DNA of 64,000 nt from Rothia aeria (GTDB lineage Bacteria > Actinomycetota > Actinomycetes > Actinomycetales > Micrococcaceae). The DNA lies in assembly GCA_002355935.1 (NCBI GenBank), contig AP017895.1, forward strand, positions 2,524,681 to 2,588,680. Direction: 5' to 3'. Positions 19,240 to 28,617 of the stretch are shown here, one piece after another. The first letter of the stretch is position 1. Each line of letters opens with the position of its first letter. A program made the position numbers and the translations under genes. The notes under the pieces are model-generated. The model had not been told where the DNA came from and made no database searches. It saw only the letters and a list, made by a program, of their open reading frames with translations.

Positions 19240-19270
19240 TCAAAAGTTCTGGTGTTTACCAGGGCTTTTT
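19005..19270 (+). terminator. Four consecutive terminator-like hairpins
   Basis: Hairpins follow each tRNA-end copy: 19005-19030 (AAACCCCTA with TAGGGGTTT, then TTT), 19130-19155 (GGTCTCCA with TGGAGACC, then T-run), 19188-19217 (AAAAAATCG with CGATTTTTT, works on both strands) and 19249-19262 (CTGGT with ACCAG, then CTTTTTT). The repeated pattern of tRNA end plus terminator suggests the duplicated unit carried both. Confidence 0.75.
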
Positions 19271-19366
19271 TATTTTCCTCAGCTAGCCCCGCGAGCAGGT
19301 GGTTTTTGGAAGCGTATGTTCAAATAATGAGTACATTTAGCTGTACAAATTTGGTCGGACGAAAAA

Positions 19367-19645
19367 CTACATCTTGAAGAGGTCAGCATGACTTCCCGTC
19401 CTGGAAGCAGTCAGAATCAATCGTCCCTTGTCGATAGCATAGATAAGCAACCAATCAGGCTGAATGTGGCATTCCCTTAATCCACGATAGTTACCTGTCA
19501 AAGCATGATCTCGATGCCTTGTTTCTAACGGCTCCTCACGTATGAGTTTGTCGAGGACATCTTCTAAGAGACGAAGATTTAATCCTCTCTTCTTCATGAG
19601 CTTGTAGTCTTTACGAAACTGGGATGTTGTTTCAAGGTGAAGCAC
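19367..19645 (-). CDS. yafQ: YafQ/RelE-family mRNA interferase toxin
   Basis: 92 aa, normal size. The YafQ-type end RTGSHADLF contains the catalytic His; HRDHALTGNYRGLRECHIQPDWLLIY is the family core (R-D-H-x-L-x-G). These toxins cut mRNA on the ribosome. GTG start at 19645 overlaps the antitoxin stop by one nt (TAGTG), giving coupled translation. AT-richer than neighbours, consistent with recent gain. Confidence 0.92.
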   Translation of the reverse strand: MLHLETTSQFRKDYKLMKKRGLNLRLLEDVLDKLIREEPLETRHRDHALTGNYRGLRECHIQPDWLLIYAIDKGRLILTASRTGSHADLFKM

Positions 19646-19935
19646 TAATCATCGCCTTCAGCATCAAGCTCAGCGAAGAGCTCTCGGGGCGAACTGTACT
19701 GTTTACTTTTACGGGTGCCCTCCATCATAGCTTTCGTTTCTGCGATAGCTTGCTCAGTTGTAGCATTGTATTGAGGTTGCTTGAGTTCAAAGGGCAATCC
19801 ACCTTGCATGATGGAAACGTTTAAAAACATCGTGATGGCATCACTTACGGAAATTCCGAAAATTCCAAAAAGCTCCTCAGCTTCCCTCTTAACTTCTGGT
19901 TCTATGCGCAGATTGATGTTCGCCGTCTTTGCCAC
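19645..19935 (-). CDS. dinJ: DinJ/RelB-family antitoxin
   Basis: 96 aa. The N-terminus NINLRIEPEVKREAEELFGIFGISVSDAITMFLNVSI has the ribbon-helix-helix fold of DinJ; GLPFEL after it is also typical. The C-terminal part is acidic and would wrap the toxin. GTG start at 19935 with GAGAGGTG 8 nt upstream. First gene in the pair. Confidence 0.92.
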   Translation of the reverse strand: MAKTANINLRIEPEVKREAEELFGIFGISVSDAITMFLNVSIMQGGLPFELKQPQYNATTEQAIAETKAMMEGTRKSKQYSSPRELFAELDAEGDD

Positions 19936-19963
19936 AGTAAATACACCTCTCTATCGTGAAACA

Positions 19964-19985
19964 TTGTATATCTAAAGTATAACAA
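19964..19985 (-). promoter_or_regulatory. Operator-like palindrome at dinJ-yafQ promoter
   Basis: Imperfect inverted repeat, arms TTGTATA and TATAACAA, about 30 bp before dinJ. On the minus strand it contains TATACT, a good -10. Ribbon-helix-helix antitoxins bind such sites for autoregulation; that is inference. Confidence 0.5.
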
Positions 19986-20197
19986 AAGTGTGTATTTATT
20001 GTGGAAATTATCAAGATCCTTCTACTCTTAGCTTTATATAAACCATCAGAGCAACAAAACCGCAGCCAGGAAGCACAACGAAGGTTGTGTGCTAGCCTGA
20101 ATGAGAAATATCTGCGTGTGCCGCATCGTCGCAAAATCACCGCAACGCCCGCGCAAGCACGCAGGAAACACTACTTTCACAGTCGAATCGTGATCCC

Positions 20198-20812
20198 ATG
20201 ACAACCAACAGCACCGCCGAAACCGCCATACCATTAGACCTTTCACTGTATCTGGTCACCGGCGAAAACCCCGTCGAAACGGTGCGGCGGGCACGGCATG
20301 CCACCTGCATACAGGTGCGTTCCAAGCCCATCAGCGCCCGCGACCTGCATGCCCTTGCCGAAGAGATTGCGCGCATCGCGCTCCCCCACCAGAAGATACT
20401 GATTGATGATCGGGTGGATGTTGCCCTTGCCCTGCGTGCTCGCGGGGTGCGCATCGACGGGGTACATATCGGCCAAGACGATCTGCCCGTCGCCGATGCC
20501 CGCCGTCTGCTGGGTGAGCACGCCATTATTGGTCTCACCACCGGCACCCGCGAGCTTGTTGAGCGCGCCAACACCGTTGCGCACCTGATCGACTACATTG
20601 GTGCCGGGCCGTTCCGCCCCTCCCCGACCAAAGCCTCAAACCGCCCGCCGCTGGGTATTGAAGGGCTGCATGAACTTGCCGAGCTTTCGAAGATTCCGGT
20701 GGTCGCCATCGGCGATATTTGGCCGCAAGACTGCCCGAGCATCCGCGAAACAGGGGTTGCCGGGGTTGCAATGGCACGTGCCTTCGTGGAAAACCCGGAA
20801 TTGCAGGCATAA
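20198..20812 (+). CDS. thiE: Thiamine-phosphate synthase
   Basis: 204 aa TIM barrel that joins HMP-pyrophosphate and thiazole phosphate. Motifs: LYLVTG at the N-terminus, VQVRSKPISARDL (here IQVRSKP), ILIDDRVDVALALRARGVH-type DxxxxA segment, HIGQDDLPVADARRLLG, IGLTTGT, YIGAGPFRPSPTKA, and the final VVAIGDI with GVAGVAMARAF. First of five thiamine genes (thiEOSGF). I see no TPP riboswitch in the 260 bp upstream. Confidence 0.95.
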   Translation: MTTNSTAETAIPLDLSLYLVTGENPVETVRRARHATCIQVRSKPISARDLHALAEEIARIALPHQKILIDDRVDVALALRARGVRIDGVHIGQDDLPVADARRLLGEHAIIGLTTGTRELVERANTVAHLIDYIGAGPFRPSPTKASNRPPLGIEGLHELAELSKIPVVAIGDIWPQDCPSIRETGVAGVAMARAFVENPELQA

Positions 20813-20814
20813 TC

Positions 20815-21870
20815 ATGGCAGAGGTTATTACCGTGGTGGGCGGTGGAATTATTGGGCTGACCACTGCCTTTGAGCTTACCGAACGCGGCCAGCGGGTGCG
20901 CGTCTATGACCCAACCCCCGGCGAGCGCGGCACGGGTGCCAGCTATTTTGCGGGCGGAATGCTCGCGCCTATTGCCGAAGTGCAGTTTCAGCAGGATGCG
21001 CTTTTCCCGCTCATGGTTTCCAGCGCGAATGCGTACCCTTCGCTCATGCGCAGGCTCGCCGCAGTGACGGATGCGCCCACCGGCTACGATACGACCGGCA
21101 CGTTGGTGGTGGCGGGTGACCGTGCGGATGCGGCGCATCTGCGCGATGTTTCTGAGTATTACCGTTCGATCAACCGCAGTGCTGAGGCGATTCCCGTGAG
21201 CCGGGCTCGTGCCCTGGAACCTGCGCTTGCCCCGGATTTGGCGGGTGCGGCGTTGATTGAGGGCGATCATCAGGTGGCGCCTCGGCTGTTTTTGCAGGCT
21301 CTCGTGAAGGCGTTGAGGGCGCGCGGGGTCGAGTTTGTGCGTGAGCGTGTGACTGACTCGGATTTTGGGGATATTGTGTGCACCGGTTTGGGTGCGGCGG
21401 GGCAGTACCCCTTGCGCCCGGTCTACGGTGATATTCTGCGTTTGCAGGCGCCGCATCCGCTGGTGGAGCATGTGGTGCGCGGGTTCGTGAACGGGCGGCC
21501 CGTTTATGTGATTCCACGGCCAGGCGGTGAGGTGTGCATTGGTGCAACAAGCCGCGAGGACACGCGCACCCGCCCCGGTGTGGACGGCGTGTATCAGCTG
21601 CTCAAAGATGCGATTCGGGTGGTTCCTGCGGTAGAAGAATGCGAGCTTATCGAGTCGAATGTGGGGGTGCGCCCCGGAACCCCGGATGATCTGCCGATCT
21701 TTGGCGACCGCACCACGGCGACCGGGCGGCGGCAGCTGATCTCAAACGGGTATTTTCGGCACGGAATTTTACTGGCGGCACTCGCGGGGAAAGCCGGTGC
21801 GGAGGTGTTTTTGGGCGGGGATATTCCGCCGGAGTTCGCGCCCTGCTCGCCGAAGAGGTTTGAGCACTGA
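20815..21870 (+). CDS. thiO: Glycine oxidase
   Basis: FAD-dependent D-amino acid/glycine oxidase making the dehydroglycine used for the thiazole ring. N-terminal FAD loop VVGGGIIGLTTAFELTERG; SYFAGGMLAPIAE; then the substrate-side strands GRPVYVIPRPGGEVCIGAT; C-terminal GYFRHGILLAALAGKAGAE (FAD-binding end). 351 aa. Begins 2 nt after the thiE stop, ATG at 20815. It has no frameshift. Confidence 0.93.
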   Translation: MAEVITVVGGGIIGLTTAFELTERGQRVRVYDPTPGERGTGASYFAGGMLAPIAEVQFQQDALFPLMVSSANAYPSLMRRLAAVTDAPTGYDTTGTLVVAGDRADAAHLRDVSEYYRSINRSAEAIPVSRARALEPALAPDLAGAALIEGDHQVAPRLFLQALVKALRARGVEFVRERVTDSDFGDIVCTGLGAAGQYPLRPVYGDILRLQAPHPLVEHVVRGFVNGRPVYVIPRPGGEVCIGATSREDTRTRPGVDGVYQLLKDAIRVVPAVEECELIESNVGVRPGTPDDLPIFGDRTTATGRRQLISNGYFRHGILLAALAGKAGAEVFLGGDIPPEFAPCSPKRFEH

Positions 21871-21929
21871 TACGCGGTTTTGCTACAACATACCACCAGT
21901 TTGTGCACCAGAAACGAGAGGAATAATCC

Positions 21930-23933
<2,004 letters not shown>

Positions 23934-24045
23934 CCCACCATCGTGCGGCTTCTTCACGCTGTGAAGGGGCGCCCCACAGGCGTTATAAACCTGAAAACAG
24001 GAAAATAACGTTTACATTAAACTTTAAGGTTTGCTGAGTAAATGC

Positions 24046-24075
24046 TTGAGATTTATAGCACGGGTCTTCTAGGGT
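24046..24075 (+). promoter_or_regulatory. Promoter of Tat-exported repeat gene array
   Basis: -35 TTGAGA (24046-24051), 18-bp spacer, -10 TAGGGT (24070-24075), 36 nt before the first ATG. The -35 is 5/6 of consensus; the -10 has only TANNNT. Confidence 0.5.
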
Positions 24076-24110
24076 AGATGGGGAGACATCCCCTACCGAA
24101 AGGGCCTACC

Positions 24111-24620
24111 ATGACCGCCGATAATAAAGGCCTCTCCCGCCGTAAGCTCCTCAAGGCAGGCGCTATAGGTGTGCCCGCAGCAGGTGTACTCGCCTTCGGC
24201 TCGACCCTGGTCACCGCAACCTCCGCCAACGCTATCTCCACCGACGGCTGGTGGGGCTCCGAAACCTCAGCAGGGTTCCAGCGGTTTATGAATGCGGCTT
24301 TAGGCGCAAATCTAGTTGTCGACGGATGGATCAGTTCCCAACCTGCAGCAATGGCACCCTATTGCCCGGGAATTGTGGGTGGCTGGGAGTGGGCCATACA
24401 GATAGATCAAGGCTCCCCTACAATTTCTAAGATGTCAGAGTGGCTGGGAATGCAATGGAAAGGTGCTGACGGTAGTTCGTATTCATACCCTTACCCTCAT
24501 TTCTCCTCGACACACGTTAATAAGCTACAAAGCCACTACGGTATCGCGCAGGATGGTCGTCTCGACGGGCCCTCCAAGACTATTCAGGCTCTCCAGAACG
24601 AAATCAACCAGTACGTCTAA
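24111..24620 (+). CDS. Tat-exported peptidoglycan-binding-like protein, copy 1
   Basis: 169 aa. Tat signal SRRKLLKAG at residues 9-17, hydrophobic run to SANA, then a mature part starting ISTDGWWGSETSAG. The two halves of the mature part look like peptidoglycan-binding (PGB_1-like) units: one around GWWGSETSAGFQRFMN, the other HYGIAQDGRLDGPSKTIQAL. No catalytic domain accompanies them. ATG 24111 chosen over ATG 24078 because AAAGGG lies just before it. First of four tandem paralogues sharing the first 55 residues almost unchanged. Export folded through Tat is inferred. Confidence 0.75.
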   Translation: MTADNKGLSRRKLLKAGAIGVPAAGVLAFGSTLVTATSANAISTDGWWGSETSAGFQRFMNAALGANLVVDGWISSQPAAMAPYCPGIVGGWEWAIQIDQGSPTISKMSEWLGMQWKGADGSSYSYPYPHFSSTHVNKLQSHYGIAQDGRLDGPSKTIQALQNEINQYV

Positions 24621-24685
24621 AGTTCTTGCGAATTTCAGTATTCGCATGGATGTAGTCAGTACGTTATGTGTAAGGAGTTTTCGTT

Positions 24686-25201
24686 ATGACGAATGAACAC
24701 ACCGGATTTTCCCGCCGTAAGCTTCTCAAGGCAGGTGCTATAGGTGTGCCCGCAGCAGGTGTACTCGCCTTCGGCTCGACCCTGGTCACCGCAACCTCCG
24801 CAAACGCTATCTCCACCGACGGCTGGTGGGGATCCGAAACCTCAGCAGGGCTGCAGCGGTTCTTAAATACTGTGGTCACGAATAAGGGCTGGCTCACAAG
24901 CGAGGAGTTTAGCAAGGGTCTGGTTGTCGACGGGATCATCAGCTCACAAGATTCAGGAATGGTACGCCAGTGCCCCGCAATTGTTGGCGGCTGGGAATGG
25001 GTAGAATCCGGCAAAGCGGAAGGCTCTCCCACCATCAAATGGTTACAGTCATGGTTAGATCTGAATCCTCCAACCCCTATCTTCGGCACTGGAGATATTT
25101 TTTATCTGCAGCGCCACTATGGAATCCCTCAAGACGGTCGCCTTGATGGTCCTTCCCGGACTGTCCAGGCTCTCCAGAACGAAATCAACCAGTGGGTTTA
25201 G
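24686..25201 (+). CDS. Tat-exported peptidoglycan-binding-like protein, copy 2
   Basis: 171 aa. Same Tat signal (SRRKLLKAG) and DGWWGSETSAGLQRF entry; the middle differs (a longer insert after LNTVVTNKGW), then IVGGWEWVESGKAEGSPTIKWLQ and HYGIPQDGRLDGPSRTVQAL. Ribosome site AAGGAG 7 nt upstream. It follows copy 1 by 65 nt; this spacer is nearly the same as the one between copies 3 and 4. A 9-bp hairpin follows the gene, so readthrough to copy 3 may be partial. Confidence 0.75.
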   Translation: MTNEHTGFSRRKLLKAGAIGVPAAGVLAFGSTLVTATSANAISTDGWWGSETSAGLQRFLNTVVTNKGWLTSEEFSKGLVVDGIISSQDSGMVRQCPAIVGGWEWVESGKAEGSPTIKWLQSWLDLNPPTPIFGTGDIFYLQRHYGIPQDGRLDGPSRTVQALQNEINQWV

Positions 25202-25240
25202 AGGTTTCTTCTTCATACCTTCCACCCATACCCTGCCTAG

Positions 25241-25277
25241 CTGGGGCGCGTTTTTCTCCTTATGGGATGCGCCCCAG
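25241..25277 (+). terminator. Terminator-like hairpin after copy 2
   Basis: Arms CTGGGGCGC (25241-25249) and GCGCCCCAG (25269-25277) with a long AT-rich loop, followed by TTTA only. Splits the four-gene array into two pairs. Confidence 0.45.
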
Positions 25278-25330
25278 TTTAGGCGTCAATATCCGCTTTA
25301 TAGGCCTCAACATATGAAAAGGAAGAAATT

Positions 25331-25816
25331 ATGACTTTTGAGAACACCAGGCTTTCCCGCCGCAAGCTCCTCAAGGCAGGCGCTATAGGCGTGCCCGCCG
25401 CAGGCCTGGCAGCCTTCGGCTCCACCCTCGTCACCGCAACCTCCGCCAACGCCATCTCCACCGACGGCTGGTGGGGATCCGAAACCTCAGCAGGGCTGCA
25501 GCGGTTCATGAATGCCATAGCAGGCAAAGCCATTCTTACAGTCGACGGAGTCATTAGCTCCCAACCTTCAAATATGGCACCTTCATGTCCAGGAATTGTC
25601 GGCGGCTGGGAATGGGTATCAGGTCGGGCAGACGGCTCACCCACCATCGCGAGTATGCAGAGTTGGTTAAAGTTCTATGAGTGGGAAGATGGTCTCATTA
25701 GTGCTAGCACTATCAACCTCCTACAACGCCATTACGGCGTCTCGCCGGACGGCCGTCTCGACGCTCCATCCCGGACTATTCAGGCTCTCCAGAACGAAAT
25801 CAACCAGTACGTCTAA
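25331..25816 (+). CDS. Tat-exported peptidoglycan-binding-like protein, copy 3
   Basis: 161 aa. Tat signal SRRKLLKAG, then ISTDGWWGSETSAGLQRFMN, VDGVISSQPSNMAPSCPG, and a second unit HYGVSPDGRLDAPSRTIQALQ. Signal peptide and first 20 mature residues are nearly identical to the other copies, while the central variable part (residues 65-125) is not. GAAGAAAT upstream is a weak ribosome site. Same gene family, same function unknown. Confidence 0.75.
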   Translation: MTFENTRLSRRKLLKAGAIGVPAAGLAAFGSTLVTATSANAISTDGWWGSETSAGLQRFMNAIAGKAILTVDGVISSQPSNMAPSCPGIVGGWEWVSGRADGSPTIASMQSWLKFYEWEDGLISASTINLLQRHYGVSPDGRLDAPSRTIQALQNEINQYV

Positions 25817-25880
25817 ATTCTTGCGAATTTCAGTATTCGCATGGATGTACCCAGTGCTTTATGTGTAAGGAGTTTTTATC

Positions 25881-26377
25881 ATGACCGCAGAAAACAAAAA
25901 CCTCTCCCGTCGCAAGCTCCTCAAGGCAGGCGCTATAGGCGTTCCTGCGGCAGGGCTGGTAGCCTTCGGGTCCACCCTCGTAACCGCAACCTCCGCCAAC
26001 GCTATCTCCGCCGACGGCTGGTGGGGATCTGAAACTAGCGCGGGGCTGCAGCGGTTCATGAACACTGTCAGGGGTGCTGGTCTTGTCGTTGATGGAGTGA
26101 TTAGTTCGCAGCCTTCGCACATGGCACCTGCATGCCCTGGAATCGTCGGTGGCTGGGAATGGGTAGAACCTAGGCAGGCAGAAGGTTCCCCACCATCCTC
26201 CATATGTCATTGTGGCTAGGGCTCAAGAACATCGAGTACCCGGTTCCCAGTATGATCAATAATACTGTCATCGAAAACTTACAGAAGCACTATGGTATCT
26301 CCCAGGATCGCCGTCTCGACGGTCCATCCCAGACCATCAAGGCTTTGCAGAACGAAATCAACCAGTGGGTTGGGTAA
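25881..26377 (+). CDS. Tat-exported peptidoglycan-binding-like protein, copy 4 (frameshifted as read)
   Basis: As read, the frame stops after 112 aa (EGSPPSSICHCG). Adding one C at 26188-26191 (four C) restores EGSPTILHMSLWLGLKNIEY and the family end HYGISQDRRLDGPSQTIKAL..NEINQWVG, giving 165 aa, like its paralogues. Upstream: AAGGAG, then the same spacer as between copies 1 and 2. The start ATG 25881 gives MTAENKNLSRRKLLKAG. The long hairpin at 26429 follows. Confidence 0.75.
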
Positions 26378-26428
26378 ATTAACTAATCCCCAAGCTGCGC
26401 CAGGTATCGGCTGTTAGGTTCGGTACCT

Positions 26429-26492
26429 AAAAAGGCTCTTTATTTCAATAAAGCGGGTTCTCTAATGCTTTATTGAAATAAAGAGCCTTTTT
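26429..26492. terminator. Long bidirectional terminator
   Basis: Perfect 26-bp inverted repeat, arms 26429-26454 and 26467-26492, beginning with AAAAA and ending TTTTT, so it can end transcription from the Tat array and from the convergent dehydrogenase gene. Confidence 0.9.
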
Positions 26493-26510
26493 GGGCGAAA
26501 AATTAGGGGA

Positions 26511-27530
26511 CTATTTATCGATACTCAGCATCACCTTGGGGCGTTCCCGCTCCCCCGCTTCCAGCCGTTCGAAGGCGGCCTGCGCATCGTTGAGGCTGTA
26601 GCTGCTGTCGATGAGCGCGCCCAGCTTGTCCCGGTGCTCCCGCACGAACTGCGCGGCAGCCGCATAGTGGTCGATGCCGTGGCGCACACCCACCAGGTGC
26701 TGCCCCCGCAGGGCAAGCTCTGAGGCGTCAAGGCCGGTCTGCGCTGGCGGGAAGCCGATCAGCACCGCCGCGCCCCCGTTCCTCAGCAGAGACGGCGTAG
26801 CCTGTAGCGCCGTACCGGAGCCGGAGCACTCCCACACAGCATCCCAGTCCCCAGAGGGGAGAGAGTCCACCGTTTTATAGGCCCTAATCCCAAGCTCGGC
26901 AAGGTGCACGGGCTGTGAGGGGTCAACCACCGCAACCTCAACGGGGTACTGCTTCAGCACCAGTGCCGCGAGGGTGCCGATCGTGCCGCCGCCCAGCACC
27001 AGTACCCTGTCACCGGGTTCTGGGGTGGCTTTCGCCAGGCCTTCCAGAACCGTCACGAGGGGTTCGATCAGAATGTATTCGGGGTGTGGTTCTGCGCCCG
27101 GGCCGTCGTCAATAACGGTCAGCACGTGCGCTGGCATTACAAGCTTTTGCGCCGCCGCCCCGCCGTGCTCATAGAGACCAACTTCGCGCAGGTTTGTGCA
27201 GAGGTTCCGACGCCCGCGCTGACAGAAATCGCATATCAGGCAGGGAATCATGGTGCTTCCGGTGACCACCGCACCGGGTTTCAGCTGAGTGCCGTGAACA
27301 GTCTGCGGCGGGGTTTCGATCACGCCCACCCACTCATGCCCGTAATGGTGCGGGTACTCGGTCAGACCGCGCCGCAGGTAGTTTGAGGTGCCGTCGTACA
27401 GCTCAAGGTCGGTTCCACAGATGCCCGCATGGGCAACTCGAATGAGGGCCTCATCTGGTTGTTGGGGGTGCGCATCTTCAATCTCACGCGCTTCGGCGCT
27501 TCGGATTCCGGTGATAAAACTGGCTTTCAT
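26511..27530 (-). CDS. Zinc-dependent alcohol dehydrogenase family protein
   Basis: 339 aa from ATG 27530 (AGGGGAAG just upstream). Medium-chain dehydrogenase features: catalytic zinc motif HAGICGTDLEL, HHYGHEWVG, the structural zinc loop CLICDFCQRGRRNLC, and the nucleotide loop LGGGTIGTLAAL. Substrate cannot be told; glucose- or sorbitol-type polyol dehydrogenases have a similar layout (EPLVTVLEGL). The preceding gene on the same strand begins 45 nt away. Confidence 0.9.
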   Translation of the reverse strand: MKASFITGIRSAEAREIEDAHPQQPDEALIRVAHAGICGTDLELYDGTSNYLRRGLTEYPHHYGHEWVGVIETPPQTVHGTQLKPGAVVTGSTMIPCLICDFCQRGRRNLCTNLREVGLYEHGGAAAQKLVMPAHVLTVIDDGPGAEPHPEYILIEPLVTVLEGLAKATPEPGDRVLVLGGGTIGTLAALVLKQYPVEVAVVDPSQPVHLAELGIRAYKTVDSLPSGDWDAVWECSGSGTALQATPSLLRNGGAAVLIGFPPAQTGLDASELALRGQHLVGVRHGIDHYAAAAQFVREHRDKLGALIDSSYSLNDAQAAFERLEAGERERPKVMLSIDK

Positions 27531-27574
27531 CGTTTTTCTTCCCCTTCTTATAAGCCTGGTTGCTGAAGCTGCAC

Positions 27575-28207
27575 CTATTCGACTTCCACGTGCCCGCCGG
27601 AGCAGGTGATGTACACGCTCGGCTGATTCTCGGCATCGTACGAGTCGCCGGTGCGGCACTGTTTTCCGAATATTTCCACGCTGCCGGTTGCCTCCCGCAC
27701 CCGGTAGCCGGGCATCTCATCAAACGTGCCCACCGTGAGCACCGCCCCGCCAGCCACTTTAAGGCTTGCATCCTCATCAACGGTACAGTTCGCTAGCAGG
27801 ACCGACGCCGATGACGCCCGCGCCTGAACGTGTGAAAAGTCAGAGTTCCTGCACCGGATGGTGCCTTCGGCGGCGGTCAGGTCGGCGTAGCTGGCGCGCA
27901 TCCCGCCGATAGTGCAGTACGAGCTGGTGCGCACCCGTAACGCGTCAAGGAACGTCCCGGTGGGGACGGTGATTTTTACCCTGGGGCGTGTCAGAAAGTG
28001 CAGCAGTGACGGGCGGGTTGCGAAGGGTGACTGCCAGTAGTGTTCTGTCTGGGTGAGCTGTATGGCGCCTTCGTCGGTGCGCACGGTGAAAAGCTCTGCA
28101 TGGGGCACCTCAATAGTTGCATTTTTGTCGGTTGTTGCGAATATGTCGGTCTCAAGATCAAGTATTTCAAGGGCCAGGGATTTAGGTTCAGTGACGACTA
28201 TGGACAT
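27575..28207 (-). CDS. Hypothetical beta-strand-rich protein (DUF4097-like)
   Basis: 210 aa, no signal peptide or membrane segment. Many short alternating strands such as RVRTSSYCTIGGMRAS, GTIRCRNSDFSHVQ, ASSASVLLANCTVDEDASLKV: a run of about 20-residue strands of the kind seen in DUF4097/adhesin-like beta-solenoids. The similarity is weak and I would not assign a role. ATG 28207 has GGAGG just upstream. It may be in an operon with the dehydrogenase. Confidence 0.6.
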   Translation of the reverse strand: MSIVVTEPKSLALEILDLETDIFATTDKNATIEVPHAELFTVRTDEGAIQLTQTEHYWQSPFATRPSLLHFLTRPRVKITVPTGTFLDALRVRTSSYCTIGGMRASYADLTAAEGTIRCRNSDFSHVQARASSASVLLANCTVDEDASLKVAGGAVLTVGTFDEMPGYRVREATGSVEIFGKQCRTGDSYDAENQPSVYITCSGGHVEVE

Positions 28208-28617
28208 GGGAAACCTCCACTGCAACGGTAGCGACGGGCGCTGATGCGCCTCACCGCAGGGTTCAGGCGGTACGCACGAACCTGTACAGGTGTACGTTGG
28301 GTGGTGCCGCATCCGGCGCCCCGTTTACCCGTATTTTACCCCTGTCACTTGAAACTTTTCTAAAGCACCAGTGTAACGGTGTGTGTGACAAATCTCCCTA
28401 TTTATATGCATGGTGGGGCCTAACATATCCGCTCGGGGGCTTAAAAATATTCGTCTTTGCACACTTGAAATTCATGCGCTCACACGTTTTTTCGCACTTC
28501 GGGACGCTATTTTTTAAAAATGATGTGCACAGCCTTGCAATTAAAGCGCATCTTTATACGTAACGAGAGTAGTATGGGAAGGACAACAATTTTCTGGCCC
28601 CAATTTTTCAAGGACTC
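28208..28617. other. AT-rich intergenic region with divergent genes
   Basis: Between two divergent genes. TTGCAA about 50 nt before the MauE-like gene could be a -35, but no well-spaced -10 is obvious. No RNA gene, repeat or ORF with coding character seen. Confidence 0.4.

Noticed and set aside
19045..19377. Short plus-strand frame after tRNA-Gly
   Set aside because: Overlaps tRNA scar copies and terminators; no similarity or ribosome site.
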